Part shown: positions 7,764 through 13,883 of the stretch, one piece after another
Numbering within the stretch: the stretch's first letter is position 1
Layout of the letters: each line of letters starts with the position of its first letter
Assembly (NCBI GenBank): GCA_029856625.1
Contig: JAHKLG010000024.1
Location: forward strand, 1-14,027
Direction: 5' to 3'
Source of the DNA: Candidatus Njordarchaeota archaeon
GTDB lineage: Archaea > Asgardarchaeota > Njordarchaeia > Njordarchaeales > Njordarchaeaceae
DNA length: 14,027 nucleotides
The notes under the pieces: generated by a model
Told to the model about the DNA's origin: nothing
Database searches by the model: none
What the model saw: only the letters and a program-made list of their open reading frames with translations
Made by a program: the position numbers and the translations under genes

Positions 7764-9674
7764 ATGGCTGTAATTCTTGGACAACCGGGGGAGAAACGGC
7801 TTCTCTTAGGAAATGAAGCAATAGCTAGAGGGGTTTTAGAGGCTGGTGTGGGTTTTGTCTCCGCATACCCAGGAACCCCAAGTACGGAGATAATAGAGGC
7901 TTTGGCGGATGCTGCCAAAGAAGCAGGAATTTACGTGGAATTCTCTACTAATGAAATAGTCGCTTATGAGGCCGCTTTCGCTGCTTCTCTTGCTGGCATT
8001 AGATCCTTTTTTGCAGCAAAACATGTTGGTATTAATGTGGCTTCTGATGCACTAGCTACCTCTGTCCAGATCGGCACGAATGCTGGCTTTGTTTTTGTGT
8101 CTGCTGACGATCCTCACGCGCATAGTTCTCAGAATGAACAGGATAATCGGAATCTTGCGCGAATATTTTACTTCATAATGCTCGAACCCGCCTCGCCTCA
8201 AGAAGCAAAAGATTTCGTGAAAAAAGCTTATGACATTTCAGAAGAAATTAAGCTACCAGTAATGGTTAGGAGCACGACAAGGTTATCACATGTAAGGGGA
8301 ATAGTAACCTTTGGACCAGCCAGAGAGCCAGTTACTAAAGGATTCTTCAAAAAAGATCCTAAGAGATATGTTGTTGTTCCATCAACAGCAAGAAGGAATC
8401 ATGCTATAGTATTACAAAAGCTTGAGAAGGCTCGAGAATTAGCGGAAAGAACAGATATGAACAAGATTATTCGCTTGGAGGGAAATACGCCACCAGTAGG
8501 GCGATTCGGGATAATAGCTTCGGGAGTAGCTTCTCTACATGCTATAGAAGAAGCGAAGAAGCTTGGTATAGAAGTAGACATATTAAAGTTAGGTTTTACA
8601 TACCCATTGCCAGAAGGGAAGATAAGGGATTTCCTCGAAAATCACGATGCAGTACTTATCGTTGAAGAAATAGACCCTGTAATGGAGAGAGACATTAGAG
8701 CAATAGCTCAGAAACATGATATAAGTGTTAAGATCTACGGGAAGGATATTCTCCCCCAGCTCTATGAGCTAAGACCAGAGATCATAGAGAAAGGTATTAA
8801 GATAGCTCTCGGATACGAGAAGGGAAAAGCATCTCCAGCTCCTCCTGAGCCTCCTCAAGAAGTTTATGGTGTACATATCCCAAAGCGATTACCCGTGCTC
8901 TGCCCAGGCTGTCCGCATAGGGCATCTTATTATGCCGTCAAAAGAGCTTTGCAAGAGCTCGGAGTGAAGCCTGAGGAGGTGATTTATCCCACTGACATAG
9001 GATGCATGACGTTAGGCATATCTCCACCTTATTACATGGGTGATGTTCTTCTCTGCATGGGATCAAGTGCTGGAACATCCTCTGGGTTAAGCAAAGTCAC
9101 TGATCAACCAGTAATTGCATTTATTGGAGATTCTACGTTCTTTCATGCTGGAATGCCAGGACTAGTTAATGCGGTATTTAACAAGCATCCCTTTATTCTA
9201 GTTGTGCTAGATAACGAAATAACAGCAATGACTGGATTCCAACCAGATCCAAGCACAGGATTCACAGCAATGGGAGAGGAGACAAGAATAATAGATATTG
9301 CAGAGGTAGCAAAAGCGATCGGTGCTGATTATGTTATAAAAGTTGATCAAGTACTAGATTGGAACAAGGCAAAAGAAGCTTTTAAAGAAGCTTGGAGAAA
9401 ATATCGAGAAGGAAAAGTCGTCGTTGTAGTATTTAGGCATATGTGTGCTTTAACGGAAAGAAGACTGAGGGGTAAAGCTGGTTTAGGCGGAGTATATGAA
9501 ATTCTCCAAGATAAGTGTGTAAACTGCGGAATTTGCTATAAGCAATTCAACTGTCCAGCCATATTGTTTGACGAGGAGAAACAAAAGCCATACATTAGAA
9601 CTGATCTCTGCTTGGGATGCGGAGTTTGTATGCAGTTATGTCCAGTTAAAGCTATCATTAGACATGAAAAATGA
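7764..9674 (+). CDS. iorA: Indolepyruvate:ferredoxin oxidoreductase, alpha subunit
   Basis: A 636-residue thiamine-diphosphate enzyme subunit that, with the beta subunit (IorB), oxidatively decarboxylates aryl pyruvates from aromatic amino-acid breakdown to aryl-acetyl-CoA, passing electrons to ferredoxin. The N-terminal pyrimidine-binding domain has SAYPGTPSTEI. The TPP domain starts with CPGCPH (C380, C383) and contains GDST...LDN (G455-N484), the usual 30-residue TPP/Mg motif. The C-terminus is a ferredoxin-like domain with two clusters: C585-x2-C588-x2-C591-x5-C597-P and C616-x2-C619-x2-C622-x3-C626-P. Length is normal for IorA. GAGGGAT at 7752-7758, 5 nt upstream, supports the ATG. No iorB follows directly: the next gene is convergent ssb, and a possible IorB-like 3' end lies at the right edge on the other strand. 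Confidence 0.94.
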   Translation: MAVILGQPGEKRLLLGNEAIARGVLEAGVGFVSAYPGTPSTEIIEALADAAKEAGIYVEFSTNEIVAYEAAFAASLAGIRSFFAAKHVGINVASDALATSVQIGTNAGFVFVSADDPHAHSSQNEQDNRNLARIFYFIMLEPASPQEAKDFVKKAYDISEEIKLPVMVRSTTRLSHVRGIVTFGPAREPVTKGFFKKDPKRYVVVPSTARRNHAIVLQKLEKARELAERTDMNKIIRLEGNTPPVGRFGIIASGVASLHAIEEAKKLGIEVDILKLGFTYPLPEGKIRDFLENHDAVLIVEEIDPVMERDIRAIAQKHDISVKIYGKDILPQLYELRPEIIEKGIKIALGYEKGKASPAPPEPPQEVYGVHIPKRLPVLCPGCPHRASYYAVKRALQELGVKPEEVIYPTDIGCMTLGISPPYYMGDVLLCMGSSAGTSSGLSKVTDQPVIAFIGDSTFFHAGMPGLVNAVFNKHPFILVVLDNEITAMTGFQPDPSTGFTAMGEETRIIDIAEVAKAIGADYVIKVDQVLDWNKAKEAFKEAWRKYREGKVVVVVFRHMCALTERRLRGKAGLGGVYEILQDKCVNCGICYKQFNCPAILFDEEKQKPYIRTDLCLGCGVCMQLCPVKAIIRHEK

Positions 9675-9704
9675 GAAAGAGAAATTATGTAAGATCAATT
9701 GTTT

Positions 9705-9734
9705 GGAGATCTCCGGCTTTTTCTTTACTTTTTT
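9705..9734 (+). terminator. Probable transcription terminator after iorA
   Basis: A perfect 10-bp palindrome GGAGATCTCC (9705-9714) is followed by two T tracts (about 9718-9723 and 9729-9734), the T-rich signal archaeal RNA polymerase uses. It lies 30 bp after the iorA stop, in the 60-bp gap before the convergent ssb gene. Confidence 0.45.
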
Positions 9735-10160
9735 CTATTGGAATCCTCTGGATCTTTTTCTAGGTCTTCTAAATCGCCTAAATGGAGCTTCAACTTTTTC
9801 ATTGGATCTGTTCACTGCTATATTTATAGAATCTTCAGGAATTTCCTTCTCTGCTTCTTCAATATTCCCATATTTTCCAACATTTAATCGCATAGATCCT
9901 CTAAAAACACTGACGAAAGCATTTGATATTTTATAGGTTTTCCCTACTTCTACCGACTCTGTTTTTTCATCCCAAAGAGTCATTATTATTGTTGCTGTCT
10001 CGTCACCTATCAAAAACTCGACTAATTTATGATGCTCACCAGTTCGTCTTGAAGTGAACTCTCTCTCACTCTCAAGCTTCAATACTCTTGCTACCAAATC
10101 TATATTTTTCGATTTGGGCGTGAGTTCTGATATTTTCACGGTAGTAGTCTTCACCAACAC
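9735..10160 (-). CDS. ssb: Single-stranded DNA-binding protein, single OB fold (crenarchaeal SSB type)
   Basis: The 141-residue protein resembles Sulfolobus SSB: one OB fold followed by a flexible tail. Matching segments are RVLKLESER, the GDETATIIMTLW strand and NAFVSVFRGSMRLNVGK. The three DNA-stacking aromatics of the Sulfolobus protein (W56, W75, F79) correspond to W63, F82 and F86, a constant offset of 7. The C-terminal tail (about 120-141) is strongly basic (RRFRRPRKRSRG) rather than the Gly/Arg plus acidic tip of Sulfolobus. It coats ssDNA in replication and repair. The open frame begins at GTG 10160 behind GAGGT (10170-10166). The offset of 7 makes GTG 10139 a serious alternative start, with GTG 10154 also possible. 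The mRNA leader is unusually structured. It is convergent with iorA. Confidence 0.87.
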   Translation of the reverse strand: MLVKTTTVKISELTPKSKNIDLVARVLKLESEREFTSRRTGEHHKLVEFLIGDETATIIMTLWDEKTESVEVGKTYKISNAFVSVFRGSMRLNVGKYGNIEEAEKEIPEDSINIAVNRSNEKVEAPFRRFRRPRKRSRGFQ

Positions 10161-10226
10161 GCTCGACCTCGAACTTCGCGAGGACCGAGAAGGGAAATCC
10201 TTCTCGGTTCCGGCCTTACGGCCGAT
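10161..10226 (-). ncRNA. Structured GC-rich 5' leader of ssb: three consecutive hairpins
   Basis: Three stem-loops lie in a row: 10211-10224 (5 bp, TTAC loop on plus), 10184-10208 (perfect 10 bp, 5-nt loop) and 10167-10183 (5 bp, 7-nt loop). The last two abut without a spacer. In the minus-strand mRNA the TATA box near 10247 would start transcription near the first hairpin, so nearly the whole leader is paired. The last hairpin includes most of the GAGGT ribosome-binding site. This could be a translational control element or a separate small RNA; it matches no RNA family I recognise. Confidence 0.6.
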
Positions 10227-10240
10227 TGAAAAGAAAGCTA

Positions 10241-10256
10241 GTTATTTATATAAATC
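10241..10256 (-). promoter_or_regulatory. TATA box of ssb
   Basis: The minus strand reads GATTTATATAAATAAC, a near-ideal archaeal TATA box. Initiation about 25 nt downstream falls near 10222-10226, just at the start of the hairpin leader. Confidence 0.6.
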
Positions 10257-10655
10257 TGACTCTTTGGTTATTACTGCTCATGGTTTTTAAATATGTGCAT
10301 ATTGATTGCTCTTCTCACTTATCTTAAAGCGTGAGTAAATGAGGTAGAAATCAAGAATGACTTGCTTATAAATTCTCCGAGCTTTCATGACTCTTCTTTC
10401 TTCTTTGCATGCAATTGTTTTTTACAGAACACATAATGGCTCATTAGTAAATGGATACACCACATATACCATAATAGTCATAATGAGGGTTGCTCAATTC
10501 ACATGCTACAAGTCATGGCTGTGGTTAGTCTTCCTTTGAGAACTTCACCGCTAGTATACCTATATTCTTACATAAGCATCAAGATTCAAGCCTTTTCTAA
10601 TCTCCTATCCAACGGTCTTTCTAATTCTAGCTAATAAGATGCGCTTAAACCTAAC
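10257..10655. other. AT-rich intergenic stretch without a recognisable gene
   Basis: About 400 bp lie between the divergent ssb and XPF-like genes. I see no tRNA, box C/D motif pair, repeat array or homologous protein. The longest small open frame noted (10503-10634, plus, 43 codons) has no ribosome-binding site and an unremarkable, low-acid composition, so it is not called as a gene. Confidence 0.5.
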
Positions 10656-10668
10656 TATTTAAAAATAG
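10654..10668 (+). promoter_or_regulatory. Probable TATA box for the XPF-like nuclease / pcp operon
   Basis: ACTATTTAAAAATAG is an archaeal TATA-like element. Transcription about 25 nt downstream (near 10687) leaves roughly 22 nt to TTG 10709 or 49 nt to GTG 10736. Confidence 0.5.
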
Positions 10669-10708
10669 CCCAATAAATTTATCTTGCTTTTATTTAGTTA
10701 ATGGTCTA

Positions 10709-11557
10709 TTGTGGCTATTTTGCGAAGGTGTCTGTGTGGTTCAGGTAGATCTTTTTGGAAGAGTTCCTGAAGTATTTGTTGATATCCATGAGGTAACTAA
10801 TAGGAGGAAAGAAACATCCATTACTCTCTTTCTGAAAATGCTAGAAAAAGAGGGAGTATACTACCAAGTAAGGAAATTGCCTGTTGCTGATATAATTTTT
10901 CCACAAGGCATAGGGATAGAAAGAAAAACTGTAAAAGATTTTTGTCAAAGCTTGTTCGGGGATAAGAGTGGACGATTAAGACTCAAAAAGCAGATAGAAG
11001 CATTGGTAGAGAATTTTAAAAAACCAATACTTCTTTTAGAGGGGGGTCTATCAGTTAGGTTAGATCCAGTTAATAAGTCCATTTTTGTGCCTATTGAGAG
11101 AAGACGAATTAGTGATCGATTGTGGAATGTTATTGAGGAACAGATAAGAATTCACCCAAATCAATACGAGGGAGCCCTTAAATATGTAGAATCCTTAGGG
11201 GTCCGAGTAATTAAAACATATAATGAGTACCATGGTGCACTAATATTACTAAGCCTATATAGGGAAATTAAGGGGAGATCTAAGGAGCGTGAATATGTAT
11301 CAAAAGGAGCTATAAGAGCAAAACCAAAGTTTAACACCATATATGAGCAACAGCTCTTCTTTCTCTCTGGCCTACCGGGAATAAATATTATACGTGCTCA
11401 GAAGCTACTAGAAGTATACGATACGCCTTTTAATGCGATAATGAAGGTAACAAGATGGGACATAGACGTAGAGGGAATTGGCGAGAAAACAATAGATAGG
11501 GTAAAAAAGGTATTACTTACACCATGGAAGAAAGCGAGAGAAGAAAGAGGTGAGTAA
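10709..11557 (+). CDS. xpf: XPF/ERCC4-family structure-specific endonuclease, short helicase-less form
   Basis: The 282-residue protein combines an ERCC4 nuclease domain (about 20-165) with tandem helix-hairpin-helix DNA-binding motifs (about 216-275: LSGLPGINIIRAQKLL and VEGIGEKTIDRV). This is the layout of crenarchaeal XPF, a dimer that cuts branched and flap DNA. The catalytic pattern is D25-x-x-E28, D61, then E71-R72-K73-x3-D77. Canonical GD reads AD at 60-61, and the D-x-R-E arginine is H27. The usual C-terminal PCNA-binding box is not evident; the protein ends in a charged TPWKKAREERGE tail. QVDLFG near the N-terminus is a loosely clamp-motif-like string. The frame opens at TTG 10709, but GTG 10736 follows AAGGTG by 5 nt and is the more likely start (273 residues). 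Its stop is 2 nt before the pcp start, so the two are translationally linked. Confidence 0.9.
   Translation: MWLFCEGVCVVQVDLFGRVPEVFVDIHEVTNRRKETSITLFLKMLEKEGVYYQVRKLPVADIIFPQGIGIERKTVKDFCQSLFGDKSGRLRLKKQIEALVENFKKPILLLEGGLSVRLDPVNKSIFVPIERRRISDRLWNVIEEQIRIHPNQYEGALKYVESLGVRVIKTYNEYHGALILLSLYREIKGRSKEREYVSKGAIRAKPKFNTIYEQQLFFLSGLPGINIIRAQKLLEVYDTPFNAIMKVTRWDIDVEGIGEKTIDRVKKVLLTPWKKAREERGE
11547..11553 (+). promoter_or_regulatory. GAGGTGA ribosome-binding site deciding the pcp start
   Basis: This seven-base match to the anti-Shine-Dalgarno sequence lies inside the last codons of the XPF-like gene, 6 nt before CTG 11560. No ATG, GTG or TTG is positioned to use it for pcp. Confidence 0.7.
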
Positions 11558-11559
11558 TT

Positions 11560-12219
11560 CTGAAGATTCTCTTAACAGGTTTTGAACCATTTGGTGGCAA
11601 TAAGGTTAATCCCTCATGGGAAGTCGCAAGTAAATTAAATGGCATAAAGATTTTGGATGCGGAGATTATAGCAGAGAAGTTGCCTGTAGCTTTTAAGAGA
11701 GTGATAAGTATCCTTCCAGAATTGATTTCTAAGCATAATCCTCAAATTTTTATCGGTCTTGGGTTATCTGGAGGACGACCAGCAATTATGGTAGAGAGAG
11801 TAGCAATAAATATTATGGATTCTGAGAAACCAGATAATGATGGTTATAAACCTGAGGATGAACTAATAATTGAAGACGGGCCAGTTGCATATTTTGCGAC
11901 GATCCCAGTAAAGAGGATAATAAGAAGATTAAGAAGAGAAGGTATTCCAGCTTTCATCTCCAACAGTGCTGGAACATATGTCTGTAATACAGTAATGTAC
12001 CTCTCTCTACACCTTATGACAAAAAAAGATCCAAAGGGAATGGCTGGTTTCATTCATCTACCGTATCTACCAGAACAAGTGCTTAATAAACCGCAGCCAA
12101 GCATGAGCTTAGACATGATGATCAAAGCCATCAAGCTAGCTATTGAGGAATCAGTAAAGGAATTTAAAGGAATCGGGGAGAGTGCTCAGATGGGCGATGA
12201 ATCATCATCTCTCAGCTAA
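11560..12219 (+). CDS. pcp: Pyrrolidone-carboxylate peptidase (pyroglutamyl peptidase I)
   Basis: Pcp removes N-terminal pyroglutamate from peptides; it is a cytosolic cysteine peptidase of family C15. The catalytic triad is complete when counted from CTG 11560: E79 in MVERVAIN, C142 in TYVCN and H166 in GFIHLPY, the same numbering as the Pyrococcus enzyme. The family N-terminus KILLTGFEPFGG is encoded directly after CTG 11560. The next standard start in frame is TTG 11653, which would delete 31 conserved residues including the substrate-pocket loop. The frame is closed by TGA at 11551-11553, so translation must start at CTG 11560 or ATT 11557, guided by GAGGTGA. Total length, 219 residues, is normal. 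A polar tail (about 205-219) extends past the usual end. The last 8 bp overlap the convergent TIM-barrel gene. Confidence 0.92.
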   Translation: MKILLTGFEPFGGNKVNPSWEVASKLNGIKILDAEIIAEKLPVAFKRVISILPELISKHNPQIFIGLGLSGGRPAIMVERVAINIMDSEKPDNDGYKPEDELIIEDGPVAYFATIPVKRIIRRLRREGIPAFISNSAGTYVCNTVMYLSLHLMTKKDPKGMAGFIHLPYLPEQVLNKPQPSMSLDMMIKAIKLAIEESVKEFKGIGESAQMGDESSSLS

Positions 12220-13045
12220 CCGCCTTCTCATCATTAAAGAGACTAGCAATAATCTCCTCTATAGCTCCTCTGCTTATAAGAGCTCTTTCCTTACTGGATA
12301 CCTCAAATACGTAGGGGCCATAAAAATTATTCTTAAGAAATAATCGAATAAGAGTATGGAAGTCTATTTCTCCTTCTCCCACAGCTAGTAATGCCTCTTT
12401 TCCTCTTGGAGCGTCTCTTATGTGTGAGTTTATGACAAAATTCTTAAGCTTAAGGTACTCCTGAATGGGATCCCCTACAACATTAGCTTGAACTACGTCA
12501 AATGTTATGCCCAGATTATTTGGGTTGCCGAGTTCTTTAATAAGTCTTATTAAATCCTCAGATTTCCCGATATCGAGTCTTCCTCCTCTATTCTCTACCG
12601 CTAATTTAATTGCATGCTCTTTTGCATAATCAACGATAGTACTCACGCTCTCGAGAAGAACCGTCTCGGCTTCTTTTGGATAAACTCTGCATGGTAAGAA
12701 GCAAAGACCAAGATGAAAAGTGACTAGTTTTGCATCCAAATCAGTAGCTGTATCAATTGTTTTTAGAAGCACGTTAATCGATAATTTCCTAACTTCTGAG
12801 TCTAAACTCGCAAGATTAATGCTATAAAAGGGAGCGTGTAATTGAAGTTTTAAGCCATAATTTAAGCTCTCTCTTGCTATCTCTCTCAAATAATTAGTAG
12901 GTATCTTCCCAGGTAAAAATTCCGGAGCCTCACAAACGATCTCAAGTACTTCGAATTCCTTATTTCCAGCGAATTTTACAGCATCAATTATTCTTCCACC
13001 AGAAAATCCCAAAATGGAAGTAGAGACGCCATAAATTGGTTTCAA
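12212..13045 (-). CDS. Sugar phosphate isomerase/epimerase-like TIM-barrel protein (AP_endonuc_2 fold), metal ligands largely intact
   Basis: The 277-residue protein belongs to the xylose-isomerase-like / endonuclease IV superfamily. Characteristic strands and ligands are H70 in LQLHAP, H111 in LVTFHLG, E151 in AVENRGG, D183 in ITFDVVQAN, H208 in INSHIRD and E248 in YVFEVSS. The histidine usually found three residues after the strand-6 Asp is Q186 here. The Asn after E151 and the GEGEIDF motif (223-229) fit sugar or keto-acid isomerases/epimerases better than AP endonuclease, but the substrate is unknown. It starts at TTG 13045, set by AAGGTGA (13058-13052) 6 nt upstream, which also contains the stop of the upstream paralogue. 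The pair is therefore co-transcribed and probably translationally coupled. Its 3' end overlaps pcp by 8 bp, tail to tail. Confidence 0.82.
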   Translation of the reverse strand: MKPIYGVSTSILGFSGGRIIDAVKFAGNKEFEVLEIVCEAPEFLPGKIPTNYLREIARESLNYGLKLQLHAPFYSINLASLDSEVRKLSINVLLKTIDTATDLDAKLVTFHLGLCFLPCRVYPKEAETVLLESVSTIVDYAKEHAIKLAVENRGGRLDIGKSEDLIRLIKELGNPNNLGITFDVVQANVVGDPIQEYLKLKNFVINSHIRDAPRGKEALLAVGEGEIDFHTLIRLFLKNNFYGPYVFEVSSKERALISRGAIEEIIASLFNDEKAVS

Positions 13046-13051
13046 ACGTTG

Positions 13052-13058
13052 TCACCTT
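13052..13058 (-). promoter_or_regulatory. AAGGTGA ribosome-binding site fused to the upstream stop codon
   Basis: On the minus strand AAGGTGA ends in the TGA stop of the upstream TIM-barrel gene and lies 6 nt before TTG 13045. It supports the TTG start and translational coupling of the two paralogues. Confidence 0.65.
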
Positions 13059-13846
13059 AGAATCTCTAACATTTTTTTAATAATAGGCATACTTATCGAA
13101 GCTATAATCACGATTGGATCATGAACCAGAGGAATTATTTTCTTTGTATTTTCGATAACGTTAGAAAGTTTTGATTCGTCATAATCAAGGTCCCAAGGAG
13201 TTGGTGGAAGACCAACATAAATGATTCGGATGTATTTCTTGAGAATCCTGTCATATATAAGGTGTTGTATTGATTCCCTGACATTTAGTAGATGAGCTAT
13301 ATTTAGGGCTACTCCAATATTATCATGATGAGAGCATAGCTCTATTATTTTGCGAAGATCCTTAACTTTCTTTACAGCATCCATGGGCAAATAATAATTC
13401 TCTATAAGGAGAGTAACATTTAATCTAGATGCGTATTCTAAAAGCTCCTCAAGGCTTTCTAATAATCTTTTTTGAGCGAATACGCGTTTTCTCTTCTCTT
13501 CATAGAAGAATATACCTGCCCTAATAGTTACCAACTGACAATCAAGTTTCGCGCAAATGTCTATGCATCTCTTATACTGCGCTAATGTTAAATCACGGAC
13601 GTAATCATTAAAGCTAGCGATATTCTGCGTGAATGCTGGAGCCTTTATGCTCACTGATAATTTGCTCGAATTTAATATTTCGCGAAGTTCCTTTAAGTAC
13701 TCGTTAGGGGTATCAAGTGTAAAATGTTTAGGAGAGCAGAAAATATCTAGATGGTCAACTTTAAGATTTTTGGCTACCTCTACCGCTTTTAAGACACCCT
13801 CTTTAAAGCATACTATAGAAGAGATGCCCAATTGCAATAAAAGCAC
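13052..13846 (-). CDS. Degenerate TIM-barrel paralogue of the sugar-isomerase-like protein, probable pseudoenzyme
   Basis: The 264-residue protein aligns along its length with the next gene: LGISSIV with YGVSTSIL, PNEYLKELREI with PTNYLREIARE, KAPAFTQNIAS with HAPFYSINLAS, and LVTIRAG with LVTFHLG. At the metal-ligand positions the partner's H70, H111, D183, H208 and E248 are replaced by K68, R109, N182, Y210 and A249. Only the strand-5 glutamate (E149) is retained. H185 occupies the position that is Q186 in the partner. A conventional metal-dependent reaction is therefore unlikely; a regulatory or heterodimeric role is inferred. The frame opens at GTG 13846. GGTG there is well spaced (6 nt) for TTG 13837, which would give an N-terminus matching the paralogue. 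The coding sequence is intact, with no frameshift, so this is not a pseudogene. Confidence 0.75.
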   Translation of the reverse strand: MLLLQLGISSIVCFKEGVLKAVEVAKNLKVDHLDIFCSPKHFTLDTPNEYLKELREILNSSKLSVSIKAPAFTQNIASFNDYVRDLTLAQYKRCIDICAKLDCQLVTIRAGIFFYEEKRKRVFAQKRLLESLEELLEYASRLNVTLLIENYYLPMDAVKKVKDLRKIIELCSHHDNIGVALNIAHLLNVRESIQHLIYDRILKKYIRIIYVGLPPTPWDLDYDESKLSNVIENTKKIIPLVHDPIVIIASISMPIIKKMLEILR

Positions 13847-13883
13847 CAGGAATACTATTTCTGTGTCCCAGATGATAGATTTT

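Noticed and set aside
9568..9936. 122-residue plus-strand open frame across the iorA/ssb junction
   Set aside because: It overlaps the iorA ferredoxin domain in another frame and is antisense to ssb. Both real genes have conserved motifs.
10161..10226. tRNA or tRNA-like gene in the GC-rich hairpin cluster
   Set aside because: The stems and loops do not form a cloverleaf: there is no T-loop consensus in the right place, no 7-nt anticodon loop on a 5-bp stem and no acceptor pairing.
10503..10634. 43-codon plus-strand open frame between ssb and the XPF-like gene
   Set aside because: It has no ribosome-binding site, no acidic residues and no recognisable motif, and it is of a length expected by chance in AT-rich DNA.
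10701..10748. ATG-started 15-codon frame overlapping the start of the XPF-like gene, a possible regulatory upstream ORF
   Set aside because: It is out of frame, has no ribosome-binding site and no attenuator-like structure; it is most likely chance.
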